Source of the DNA: Dicyema japonicum
Lineage: Eukaryota; Dicyemida; Rhombozoa; Dicyemidae
Assembly: GCA_011109175.1 (NCBI GenBank)
Contig: RDEW01000005.1
Span: 386,043 to 450,042, forward strand
DNA: 64,000 nt
Direction of reading: 5' to 3'
Made by a program: the position numbers and the translations under genes. Under the pieces are notes generated by a model that saw only the letters and a list, made by a program, of their open reading frames with translations, did no database searches and was not told where the DNA came from. This document shows positions 47,516 through 58,193 of the stretch, in pieces (positions within the stretch are counted from its first letter, which is position 1; every line of letters begins with the position of its first letter).

Positions 47516-48112
47516 TCAAGAATCACGGTCTTTTTTGAGATCGACTCTTTGTAGCTTTATAAACTTGGAATTATTTCCAATTACGAGCTGTTTGTTCGCT
47601 TTGTGTGAGACTCTGACGGACGCCGCAAGCTTATTCAGAGAGAATTTTTGATTGTGGTCGTGTACATTCACTAGAAAGTTTGAATGGGAGTCCTCAATGG
47701 ATTTTTCATAGACAGCTATTAGATAAAATTAGTCGTATAACTATAATGAGTCCCGTAACGGATTCCTGATCTAACAATGTATCCCATGTCCCTTAGAGCC
47801 TTGTAGGTTTCAAATTTTAGTTCAAAGTCTTGATCCAGATATTGAAAATGATCCTTTATGTCTTTAAAAGTCATCGGACGATCCTTGAAGCGTAATGAAA
47901 CAGATCACCCAGTTCATGTTGATGATTTTGAAGTTATCAATAACTCCAGTTAGATAAAGACCCTCTTCTAATGAAAGAACTAACACTTCATCATAACTTT
48001 CGGGTTCCCCTCTAGAAAAGTTACCCTTTCCATAGTATCCCAGGTTATATATGTATTTTTCATGCTCCTTATTCTTGACAATGACGAAATATCCCACTAA
48101 CTCTGCTTGCAT
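47516..48112 (-). CDS. TSEN2: tRNA-splicing endonuclease catalytic subunit TSEN2
   Basis: Cleaves the 5' splice site of intron-containing pre-tRNAs as part of the TSEN complex. I start at ATG 48112 (MQAELVGYFVIVKN); the ORF's earlier GTG is not used. Removing introns 47884-47908 (25 b) and 47716-47741 (26 b) gives about 181 residues. The N-terminal domain has YIYNLGYYGKGNFSRGEP, as in TSEN2 (LYGKGYFGKGILSRSRP), and VLSLEEGLYL. The nuclease domain has GYIVRSGIRYGTHYAVYEKS (Tyr), SHSNFLV (His) and, near the end, ANKQLVIG (Lys), so the catalytic triad is complete. Human TSEN2 has 465 residues; the long variable linker is absent here. It lies 36 bases downstream of IFT20, same strand. Confidence 0.88.
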
Positions 48113-48148
48113 CACCTCCACTCAGAAACAATATTTATTTATTTAAAA

Positions 48149-48635
48149 TTAATAATGTCTTATTAATTCATTTAAAAAATCTTTTTGTTCATTTTCAACT
48201 TTTTTAACGTAATTCAGTTCAATTTTGAGCCTGAAATCAAAATTATAAAAAAAAAAAACTTTTCCAGTGTTAGTCTCCGTTCCTCAAGAATGCCAGCAAG
48301 CTGTTGAACTTTAAGTTTTTTGGTTTTCTCCAAATTAATTAGCTGATTCTTCTTAGAGTTTACCTAGGAAATGTGGTCACCCTTTACATTTGCCTTAGCT
48401 TGACTAATCTCCGCTGAGAGGTTTTCAAATAGTTGGATATATTCGGCCACTGTTGTTTTGAAGTCTTTTACGGCTAAAAGTAATTTATCCTTTAACATTC
48501 TGTAAATTCGGAACATTCATTTTTTAAATTTTCAGAATTTGTAGCCACATGTGGTTCGACTACACGAATTTGCCCAAATTCATCGAAACTAAGACCAGCT
48601 TTGGACATTAAGTCTTGTGTGCCTTGCGATATCAT
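48149..48635 (-). CDS. IFT20: intraflagellar transport protein 20
   Basis: IFT-B subunit that carries membrane cargo from Golgi to cilium. Removing introns 48474-48496 (23 b), a 24-base one near 48360-48390, and 48231-48259 (29 b) gives about 136 residues from ATG 48635 to TAA 48149; human is 132. The N-terminus LMSKAGLSFDEFGQIRVVEP matches ILGEAGLHFDELNKLRVLDP, followed by a continuous coiled coil (KNECSEFTESVKDFKTTV, EERRLTLEKLKIELNYVKKV) and the end ENEQKDFLNELI like AEQNEFIDQFI. No frame breaks. Direct evidence that the organism builds cilia. Confidence 0.93.
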
Positions 48636-48699
48636 TATAAGACTATGGCAACAATTTTTAAATTATAAAATTTAAATATATTTTTTTCATTTTTTTGTA

Positions 48700-49370
48700 G
48701 CTCAAAACAGCATACAAAGAAATTTGGCACTCTCTTATGAGATACAGAAGACATACTACAAAGAAAATCACTAGCAGGTTTCGTTCTTAAAAGACTAAAC
48801 AACGTATGGTTACGAGGTAAACAACTTCCTAAAAATCAAATTATACAATATGTTCGTAAAACCGGTTTTACTGTACAACTCTTCTACCTGGGCACTTACA
48901 ACGCATGAAATGGAAAGTCTGAACTCCTTTCATAGAATGCAGCTCAGATACATTCTAAGAATTTCCTGGCCAAATCACACCTCAAACAAATACCTCTATT
49001 CCCATTACGATATCCACCTATTGGACGAAGAAATAAGAAGTAACAGATGGGGCCTATTTGGTCACATCTTAAGAAAGAACAGGAATACTCCCGCTAATCT
49101 CGCGATGGAACACCACTATGTTCCTCATCTGGGATCGACTTTCCGGGGAAGACAACGTATTACTCTACCAACCCTTCTACATCAAGATCTAACTTAGATT
49201 GGGAAAGAGTTGACGTCGGCAGATTATTTTGAACACCTGAGGGACCTATCGAGGAACAGAGGGAACTGGAAGCGGTTAACAAAACGCATCCAGGAGAGGG
49301 TGGCACTAGCGAGATAACTTTACTAACGTTCTTTTGCGGTGTGCTTATTAATAATAATAAAACAGCACGG
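48700..49370 (+). mobile_element. LINE 3' part, SINE-partner family
   Basis: Frame 48850-49197: MFVKPVLLYNSSTWALTTHEME, LNSFHRMQLRYILRISWP, RWGLFGHILRKNRNTPANLAMEHHY and FRGRQRITLPT. This is the best-preserved copy of this C-terminal region, colinear with 16662-15979 and 42735-43100. It ends at about 49365 in (aat)n. Confidence 0.8.
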
Positions 49371-49379
49371 GTTTAAAGC

Positions 49380-50250
49380 AGAGCGTTCAACTTCAACTCA
49401 TTTAATCGCTCTGGCATCTTTTATCCGCAAAGGATTCACAAACAAACCCAGACATGAAAATAGTACATTGTTCCGTAGATGTTCACAAAGCGTTTGACTC
49501 TGTTCTTAGGAAAAAACAACTTGGAAAATAGTTCAATATGAAATCCATGGAAACCTTAAACTCTAGTTGGTACGCCGAACTATGCATTTCATATTCGTGT
49601 GCTTCCTGTGGCTCGTTTATCTTTTAAAAATATTTCACGAAGATCAAAGTTAGCCGGAAAAGTGCTTCTAATAGTACGAAACGATGGACTTATGATAGGT
49701 CGCCTTTCCAATGCCTCTGAGATCCTTAATACGTAAGAACCGAAGAACGTACCGTTGTAACTACGAGGATTCAGTTATGAAGAGAATGACTATCTTAAAG
49801 ATTGTCTTAAGAGCTCTTAGAGACAGCTTTTACCGCCAATTTGGTCGTCAATATTGACCTACGCAAGTGACCGTGATCAATGGCCATTTCCCGTTCTTCC
49901 ATCCACAAGTTGACCGTAATCCAGAGTCATCAACCCTAGTTCCGAGTAAATGACTATTGAGACATTTATACTTGAATGACAACAAAAATTCGTAAGGTCG
50001 GTCAACCTCTCAAGCAGCCACCTCTAAGTCATCCTCATTAAAACTTCAAAAACTACCTGATATACGAGAGCACTACGAATCCGTATGGGAGCGGTTTAAT
50101 ATGCATGCCCCGATTTCGAATTCCTCATTGTCGGTTTGGGATTACTTAGTTAGATGGCACATTCCTTTTAACTGAGTAACTTAGTGATTCGGATGTTATG
50201 GCTATTAGAATGCTCCTGGGTTCTAATCCCCCGCTGGCTATTTGCCCGAA
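49380..50250 (+). mobile_element. LINE reverse transcriptase relic
   Basis: MKIVHCSVDVHKAFDSVLRK near 49452-49510 is a reverse transcriptase block (VDV.KAFDSV). 50090-50240 aligns with the LINE tail at 33280-33385 ('tcggtttgggattactta', 'gtaacttagtgattc'). The middle is too decayed to read. Confidence 0.6.
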
Positions 50251-50544
50251 GGTCTTCTTATGCTTTGACCCTTTCTTCCGTCGTTCAATTAGCGCGGATT
50301 GACCAGATTCAACCCTTTTTCAATGTTCCATCGTTCAATTAGGATCTCAACTCCTTTTCAGCGTTTTCAAGTCATTTCCTAGGACAACCATCAGAGTTAC
50401 TCTTAACCTTCCTCCAGGCAAGCATAATAGCTTTCCAGGCCTATATTTGCTAGGGAAATAGGCTTTACTGAAATTAAGCTCAAAAGACTTTGTGGATTAA
50501 CTAAATGTAATTAGTGACGTTTAGTTGTTAGTTAAGAATTGAAA

Positions 50545-51193
50545 TCATATCCTCCACGTATTTCTTAATGTTAAATCGAAATAAATATCCTCCTTAATAC
50601 CGGCGCTCACGGCAAAGTAGTAATTTTCGAATTCTTCAAAGGTGATCTGTCGAATAATAAATTACGGACCACTGGATTGTCGTCGTTTGAAAGGCCAAAG
50701 TCTTTGAGAAACTGAGAGAGGCACTGTTCTCTAGTCCACTCCCCGTTGATAAACTTTTTGTTTTTGTCAATATTAAGTATTCGAGACAAATCCTTAACAG
50801 TAATAACTCCGTTGTGTTGAGAATCTATTTTTTCGAATATTTTCCGTATCAAAGCTCGTCTATTCACGTTCATTGGTTCCTACAATTATAGTCACATATG
50901 TTTGATAAATCAATGACACATACTTTAAGCAGACTCAACACATTATCAAAATAAACTATTTTCGAACAATCTCTGTCAACCAAGTCGAATATAGCCTTAA
51001 TGTCATTTTCGGGTAAATCGATTCCCTGATTTTTTACTCCTTTTTTGAAATCGCCAAAGACCAGAGGAATACTTCCATTGCTATCAATTTCTCTGAAAGA
51101 TCAAAATGAACAAAATTGATACTTTGAAAATGCCTTGAATCCAGTAATTCCTTTATTTAACAATTGCCGCCGCAGATTTTCAATCGAATTCAT
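50545..51193 (-). CDS. calcyphosin-like EF-hand protein
   Basis: Cytosolic calcium-binding protein of the CAPS/CAPSL family, often linked to ciliated cells. From ATG 51193: MNSIENLRRQLLNKGITGFKAF, 30-base intron (51093-51122), EIDSNGSIPLVFGDF (EF hand), LPENDIKAIFDLVDRDCSKIVYFDNVL (EF hand), 44-base intron (50880-50923), EPMNVNRRALIRKIFEKIDSQHNGVITVKDL (EF hand), NGEWTREQCLSQFLKDFG, 26-base intron (50647-50672), ITFEEFENYYFAVSAGIKEDIYFDLTLRNTW. This matches CAPSL order, including NGEW and the 'FI..MR.AW'-type end. Stop TGA 50545. About 180 residues, as in the family. Some loop residues differ from the DxDxDG consensus, so not every hand may bind Ca2+. Start is 91 bases from the divergent VARS1 start. 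Confidence 0.87.
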
Positions 51194-51284
51194 TTTATAT
51201 TTTATTTATAACATTTTAAATATTTATTTTTTTTATTTTTTAAATAAACATAAAAGTTTATTTCATCATCAATTCACGTTTATA
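51194..51284. promoter_or_regulatory. shared bidirectional promoter region
   Basis: Only 91 bases separate the two divergent start codons of the calcyphosin-like gene (minus) and VARS1 (plus). Both promoters and both 5' leaders must lie in this almost purely A/T stretch or inside the neighbouring gene. Confidence 0.65.
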
Positions 51285-54200
51285 ATGCAATCCATTTCAA
51301 AAAACGGATCTAAAGTGATTTTTGTAATTATTCAAGAAGTCAGAGTTGGCTACATACGATATAAAAACCCCAAAGGGCTCGAAGAAGGGTATTTTTATTT
51401 TATATTCAAGACACATCTTGTCCACTTCCGCCTTCTTACTCTCCTAGTTACGTTGAAGCCTCTTGGTACGACTGGTGGGTGAAGGAAGGTTTCTTCAAGC
51501 CAGAATTCAACTTTGATGACTCAAAGGATAAGTTTGTGATTGTGATTCCTCCTCCTAATGTAACCGGATCTCTCCACCTGGGACACATGCTTACTGCTTC
51601 CATCGAGGATTCAATCGTGAGATGGTAAATCTTTATAATCAATGGAAAGGAATCGAATGATTGGAAAACTACTCTTTGGGTCCCTGGATGTGACCACGCT
51701 GGCATTGCTACTCAGTCTGTAATTGAACGACGACTTCTCAAGGAAGAAGGGCTCACGAGGCATGATCTTGGTAGACAGGGCTTCCTTGCTCGTGTGTGGG
51801 ATTGGAAAAATCAAAAAGGGGATCGTATTTACCAGCAGTACGAACGAGCAGGAATCTCAGTCGACTGGGACAGGGAGTGTTTCACAATGGGAGAAGTAAT
51901 TTGGTGGTTAATTACTTTAGAAATCATCAAAGGCTGTTGTTGAGGCGTTTATTCGGTTATATGAAATGGGTCTCGTCTACCGCGGAAATAGACTGGTAAA
52001 TTGGTCCACCGCTTTGGGCTCTGCCATTTCAGACGTTGAGGTGATATTTTGAGTCACATTTAGGTTGACAAGATGGAATTAGGAGGGAAAACGAACCTTT
52101 CTGTCCCGGGTATGAGAAGAAAGTTCCCTTTGGAGTGATTTACTACTTTAAATACAAAATTGAGGACTCTGGTAGATATTATATTCTTAATAATGTAGAT
52201 GAGTTCCTTATTGTTGCCACAACTAGACCTGAGACTATGCTTGGTGATACTGCCGTGGCCATCCATCCTGAGGATCCTCGTTATAGCGATTTCGCTGGAA
52301 AATACGTTATAAACACTCTTACTTCTCCCCCACGGAGAATTCCGATTATTATGGACTCTTTTGTTGACCGTGAATTCGGGACTGGGTGTGTTAAAATAAC
52401 TCCTGGACACGACGAGACCGATTTTCAAGTAGGTCTTAGGCACGATTTACCCATTTTGACTGTGATTGACTTGAAGGGGAATATGTGTGGAGATGTGGGA
52501 GAATTCAATGTTGAGGATAAGCTTATTCATAGGGAATGAAACGATTCGATGCTCGAAAAGCTGTTTTAGACACTTTGAAAGCACGGGGACTTTATGTTGA
52601 GGAGAAACCTCACTCAATGTCTCTCCACGTTGCAGGTAAATTGGATGATTCATTGTCTAGTCGCTCTAATGATGTCATTGAACCACTCTTGATGCCTCAG
52701 TGGTTTGTTAAATCTGCTGATATGTCTGCCAGAGCAATTCAGGTTGTAAGTGTAATAATCGTCACTAGGCTGTGAAGGATGGATCTATTAATATTATACC
52801 CGCACAGTTTAAGGAAACGTGGTACCACTGGTTGAGTTCTGGAAGAGATTGGTGTATTTCGCGTCAGCTGTGGTGGGGACATCAGATCCCTGCTTACCGA
52901 GTTGTGATCTCTGGTCAATATCCTGAAACTGATGATAATTCCTGCTGGGTTGTAGGAAGAACCGAGGAAGATGCACTAAAAAATGCTAAAGCTAAATTCC
53001 CCTCAGTGCCTCTTTCTGAAATATCCATTGTCAGAGATGAAGATGTGTTGGACACGTTGTTCGTTGCCGTGCCGTGTCCCATTCTCTGTGATGGGATGGC
53101 CTGAAAATGTAAATTACCGTATTAATTGTACAGACAGATGATATGAGGAAATACTTCCCGACTTCTCTCTTGGAGACCGGTTCGGATATCTTGTTCTTCT
53201 GGGTGGCCAGAATGGTAATGATGAGTCTCACACTTTTGGATGTAGTGCCCTTCACAGAGGTAATAGTGGTTGTAATTTCAGGTATACTTCCACTCCATAA
53301 TAAGGGATGCTCAGGGAAGGAAGATGAGTAAGTCCCTTGGGAATGTAATTGACCCTATCGATGTGATCACTGGGATCACATTGGAAGTGAGTCTCTGTTC
53401 GCTTACATTTAGGAGTTGAACCAGCAATTGCGGAATGGGAATCTCCCAGAAAATGAAATGGTTGTGGCATTAGCGGGACAGAAACAAAACTTTCCCAACG
53501 GAATCCCCGAATGTGGTACTGATGCTCTCCGTTTTGCCATGTGTGCCTATACACAGCAAGGGAGTGACATTAATCTCGACATTTCAAGAATTCAGGGTTA
53601 CAGATTTTTCTGCAATAAAATATGGAATGCTATGAAGCTGTCTCTTTCATTTATTGACGACTCTGAAATATCTGAGCATTTGGTTTATAATTATTTACTT
53701 ACAGAAAGGCTCAAATGGGTAAATTCGATTTTTGGATTCTCGATAGGCTTGCACGTGCTGTTGCTGACTGTAATAATGGATTCGCCACATACAATTTTTC
53801 GAAGGCTACCGACGCCTGCTATCGGTTCTGGTACTACGAATACTGTGATATTTATTTGGTTGTCCGCGACGTTGTTTAATATGTAGGAGGACATTAAACT
53901 CCATATTAAAAATGAAGACTCTCCGCGTCTCCCAGCTATTCGTACTGTTGCCTTTTTCTGTGTGAGAAATGCTCTTCTTTTATTGGCTCCATTTATGCCT
54001 TTCATTGTTGAAGAGTTATTTCAACGTCTCCCACTTCCTCCCAACGCACCACCTAGTTCCTGTGTTACTCCATATCCTAAGACAGAAGATGTTGATGTTT
54101 TGAAATATTTATTAGTTCTCTGTTTGGCTGAACGAAGAAGTGGCTGCTGATATAGGCCAGGCTGTTGAATTTGTGGGGGCTGCTCGGAGTCTTAAATCCT

Positions 54201-54688
54201 GTTTCAGTGACATTAAACGTGGAATGGGAAATGGTGGGATGTTATTTCTAAATTTGTTAGTGTATGCTATATGTTGTGATAATGGGGAATTCTATGAAGG
54301 AATTCGAGATGACATAAAGTCTCTGCTGTCCTGTGAGTCCTTTGAAGTTGTTAGTGCTTGCCCTGATGGATGTGTGGCACGATTTGTAAAAAACGGATTG
54401 AGCGTGGCTTTGTTGGTGAAGGTAATGTAATCTTGTGAGGTTGTAGGGTAAGGTAAACATATCAGATGAGATGGGTAAGCTAGAGAGAAGGCTATCTAAG
54501 ACAAGGGGATTGCTGACATCTTCAATAAATTCGACACTAGTTAAGAATTATGAGGAATGTGTGCCTGAGCATATTAGGGAACAGACACGTCAAAAGGTAT
54601 TCTATGTTGACTTTTTTAGATCGATGTACTTAAAGAAACAATTGATCAACTATCAGAGTCTATGAGTCATTTGTCCCTTATTCACTGA
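51285..54688 (+). CDS. VARS1: cytosolic valyl-tRNA synthetase
   Basis: Class Ia synthetase that charges tRNA-Val. Sixteen introns of 22-28 bases were placed: 51315-51336, 51389-51410, 51625-51649, 51896-51920, 52041-52063, 52510-52532, 52636-52660, 52743-52768, 53109-53133, 53260-53281, 53387-53412, 53683-53708, 53859-53886, 54091-54115, 54422-54446, 54597-54619. The protein (about 1,000 residues) has [25 protein letters not shown] (HIGH motif), [67 protein letters not shown] (KMSKS motif), [12 protein letters not shown], and a C-terminal coiled coil to TGA 54686. Two single-base frame breaks remain: a lost base just before the 52636 intron and an extra base near 53060. No GST-like N-terminal domain, unlike the vertebrate enzyme. 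Confidence 0.95.
52510..52532 (+). other. 23-base intron joining GEFN and GMKRF
   Basis: GTTGAG...CATAG. Read through, the frame stops at TGA; removed, it gives the conserved [11 protein letters not shown] block. Confidence 0.9.
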
Positions 54689-54764
54689 TCTGTTCTTTGT
54701 TATAATGATTTTTCCTTTCTAATATTTTTATTTTTTAACCCTAAGGTCTTTTGATAGCACAAAC

Positions 54765-54855
54765 AATCATCACACGTTCAACCGTCGCAGATATCACTTC
54801 AGTTTTTATAATGGTAATATTCAGCAGTGGATTTGGTTAGGACTACCATTAGTTT
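54765..54855. repeat. interspersed repeat of unknown type, copy 2
   Basis: 'tcacacgttcaaccgtcgcag...cacttcagtttttataatggtaat...ggatttggtt', in the same order as 12460-12560 and 62070-62160. Confidence 0.55.
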
Positions 54856-54859
54856 AAAA

Positions 54860-55435
54860 TAACAAAAGTGTTTAGGGGTTGTAAGAAGAATCTCGTGGGT
54901 ATCATTTGAGAACCCCTGATCTTACTCATGTTGTGAATCCTTCTGTCCATCCAACTGTTTGTTTTCTGCAAGAAATCCAAAATTTAGTTTTATACTATGC
55001 TATCTTTTTTGCGTAAATCCAAAGTGAATAACAAGGAAAGATTGGTCTCCAAGTTTGAAGAATCGAAAAAAACCTCCCAAAATAGGTTAAAAATGAAAAT
55101 TTTCGGTGTTTAATCAAGGTGAGACCACGTGAAATCGATCCTCAGGTTAGAATAGGTCGATAAATTTTTGTTATATTTATTAATATATTTGTTGAATGAA
55201 AACAAGACAATCAAAATAATACAGCTGATTTAATGGAATAGCTGTTCTCCTTGACAACTGCCAGAGAAATCTTTTGAAACAACCATTCGGTTTTCCGATG
55301 CTCGTTGCTGACTTTAGAGATCATAGACCCAAGCGATCTTAGAAAAGAGACCGCCTTGGACCCGAAGACTCCACTTGTCTTGACAACAATGGGCTAAACA
55401 TGGAATCTTGTATAGAGACTGTCGTATTTGTTGAA
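54860..55435. other. gene-less stretch between VARS1 and the LINE pair
   Basis: No gene or recognisable repeat. 55440-55510 is a LINE 3' end ('cccagggaccaccgagaaagaaag'). Confidence 0.4.
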
Positions 55436-55559
55436 TTTATCCATTAACCCAGGGACCACCGAGAAAGAAAGACAAAAGAAATGTCGACTAGTTAGGTGAT
55501 CCCAGTTCCCGCCACCAAACCAAATCCAGTAAATTATAATAATTAACTAGAATTTTAAT

Positions 55560-58022
55560 TTAAATTGTTGGTAGGCCAATCTTTATGGTCAAAATAACAA
55601 TATTTATTAATCCCATACAATTTGCCAATTAGGGAATTGATTTGAGTGAATTTGATATCGAAGCTCCATAGGCCCATGAGGCACAAGCATACTCAATCGT
55701 CGGTTTTAAAAGTTGATTGAACACGACGAGAGCGCATTCCTGTGACGGTGACTTTACGAGCGGTTTGATTATATTCAGTTTCCTGAGACCCTTTGTCATA
55801 ACATTCTTCACATGTTGAGAAAATGTAATCAAAGGGTCAAATATCACTCCCAGGATAGTTGGACGGATCTGTAGTGGTAAGGAGTCTCCATAAATGTTCA
55901 AATCAGTGTATGTTTTTTTTGTCCGTGGTGAAGATTGTATACGTTGATTTATCCTGAATATGGAGAGACGATTCAATTTCAACCAGGCTTCCAGGTCGAT
56001 AATATGTGACTGAAGCTCTGATTTTGCTGTACTTACTTATTTGGTCCTGCAAGCGATGATTAAGTCGTCAGCATAAGTGAGAAGCATTTATTCTGGTCAT
56101 CCAGGGCAGGGTAAATAGTTGAGAAATAAGTTGAATAACGCCGGAGAGATGGGCGATCTTTGATGGACGCCAATTGGTAGGAGACGAGACCTCTATCTTG
56201 CGTGGTCTATACAGACACGTCCTCTTCTTCCAGAGAGAAAATTAGCTATCCATTTTTTCATAGCCTGCTGAATAGTGGTGTCAAAATCCTTATTTGTGTG
56301 TAATGTTCTCGAAACAGAATTGAACACCTTCTGGAAATCCAGGTAAACCATATTGTCCGTAGATGGCGTTTCGGTTCGTTGAATCTTTCTGATAAATATT
56401 GAGACAGTGAAATCAAATATGTCGTAGTTGAACGCTCACATTAGAAACTATGTTGTAAGTGGCAGTAGGGCAAATTGTGTTTAATTTTCCAGAGTACGAG
56501 TTCCTCCGTTAAGCGCGATAATGCGCATGTTAATGTAATTGGACGGTAGGAAAAAAATAAGGTTTTTGGTTTTCCTAGTTTTAGGAGGGGTATTATAAGT
56601 GAGTTTTCCATTTGCATGGGATGACGTTCATGTTAGAAGACAAATTAATATTTGACGTAATTGACTGGAACATTACCATGGTGTTTTAGCAAAATTCGCG
56701 GAATGCCGTCAGGACCACATGTATAAGATCTCTTCATTGATCTTATAGCCTGTGTGACCTCGGCATGCGTAAATAAATTGATCCACGAAGTTGGTTTAGG
56801 CAGTAAATTCTGAAGGACAAGAATGGATTTCGAGAAGTCCTTGTGACTTATGGATGCGTAATATTTCATTAGCTTGCACAGTATTTGGAGCAGAAAAAGA
56901 TTCAGATTCATCTGATAAGTTTAGCTTGATTCGACGAATAGTTTTCCATAAAAGACTCGTGGATTTCATATGTCCAATAGATGATAATAGGCGCTTCCAC
57001 GCCCTATCTTTCTTTTCTCTGATGAGCTTTGTAATTCTCTGATTTAAGCATTTTATATTTTCAAATCAGAAAGGTTTGCAGATGATTCATCTTCAGAGAG
57101 TTTCTTTGTTTGACGAGGAGACAAGTTTCCGAGTCCAGATTAATTCTACGTGAGTTATTGAATCGGCTCAGTTTTAATATAATAGGATTATGATCACTAT
57201 TACAATGGTAGGAGACGTTCCATGAAATCTTCGGGCAATCCTAGAGGAAGCAATGGATATGTCGGGGAAGGTTGGGTTGTCATTTCCTCAGACTGGTCTC
57301 CTTGTGAAGATGTTCGGGTGATTCAGAATCACCATTTTTTCGAGAGTCGATAATTAGACTCCCCCTCTTGTCTGCCGACTGGGTACTAAGCCATTGCGGA
57401 TGTTTGGCGTTGAAATCCCCACATAGTAACACATTTCGAATTTCTTGTAGTTTGTCGAGCTTCGGAACATAGTTATTAGGACAGGATCCCGGCGGTGGAA
57501 TGTAAATGCTGATTAGAATAAGATGTTCTGACCCATTAATAAGATTAATAGAAATTTGTTCCGCAATCTTGTGCTGTAGAATTAAATCATCCAATTGCGA
57601 GCTCACATTTTGGAAGGATAAACCGTTTTTAATAATTGTGAGTAAGCCACCACCACGTCCAATGCGGTCTTTTCTGATAGACATGTATCCAGGAAAAAGT
57701 GGGGTTGTACTCTTTGTAGAAAGTTTTGACTCCTGGATAAGGCAGATGTCAATCTTGTGCTTCGTTAATAAACATCGTAACTCCAGAATCTTTGTTTTTA
57801 TTCCGTTAGCATTGAGTTACATATAACAAGGGGTTTTGGTCCAGGGTTTCGTTCAATATCTCCAGAAAGCTATAGAATCCAGGGGAACAAACAACATCTC
57901 GAGTTTCCAGTAGAGCTATACCATCCAAGCATAAAAAGTCTGGATGGGGAAGAGCAAATGGTTCTTTTTGGTGTATTACTACAATGAGCGCCACCACAAA
58001 AGGTGAACCACATGACGCCACG
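55560..58022 (-). mobile_element. 2A-bearing APE-type LINE, minus copy
   Basis: From its 5' edge at 58022 leftward: a leader; GDIERNPGP at 57863-57837, a 2A ribosome-skipping motif; an APE endonuclease (MSIRKDRIGRGGGLLTIIKNG, LISIYIPPPGS, LLCGDFNAKHPQWLS with catalytic Asp-Asn); then the reverse transcriptase region with TCGPDGIPRILLK at 56735, GRRGRVC, and TYADDLI near 56070; and the C-terminal LGVIFDPLITFSQHVKN and PTIEYACASWAYG to 55629. Stops and shifts occur, including one just upstream of the 2A motif, so it is inactive, but all domains are present. About 2.46 kb. Confidence 0.82.
57837..57863 (-). other. 2A-like ribosome-skipping motif, minus copy
   Basis: Encodes GDIERNPGP, a full match to the 2A consensus (D[VI]ExNPGP). 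It lies just before the endonuclease domain. In this copy the upstream frame has a stop. Confidence 0.8.
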
Positions 58023-58078
58023 TTTCATACTTTTTTATACAATTAGCGTGCGTCATGTGGTTCGCCTCGTCTGGTGGC
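57991..58078. repeat. inverted repeat at the junction of two head-to-head LINEs
   Basis: Arms 57991-58022 and 58047-58078 ('aaccacatgacgc' / 'gcgtcatgtggtt' and flanks) are separated by a 24-base spacer. They are the 5' ends of the two opposing LINE copies. Confidence 0.85.
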
Positions 58079-58193
58079 CTCAGATAAGTGTATCCAAAAA
58101 GAACCATTTTCAACGACCATCAAGAGGAGTTTCCCCTGGACGGCACTTCCTACACATCCGTGCACTTCCCGGTGGAGACTCGTCATGTCAAAA

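Noticed and set aside
48149-48635. Microsporidian origin suggested by short introns and AT richness
   Set aside because: IFT20 and a calcyphosin-like protein indicate cilia, which microsporidia lack, and the gene content is animal-like.
52636-53060. VARS1 as a pseudogene
   Set aside because: Only two one-base breaks in a 3.4-kb gene with all catalytic motifs and all 16 splice-site pairs intact; sequence error is simpler.
51285-54688. Non-standard genetic code, as in some ciliates with tiny introns
   Set aside because: TAA, TAG and TGA each end a recognisable protein (CARNMT1, SAE1, VARS1), and none is needed as a sense codon inside conserved blocks.
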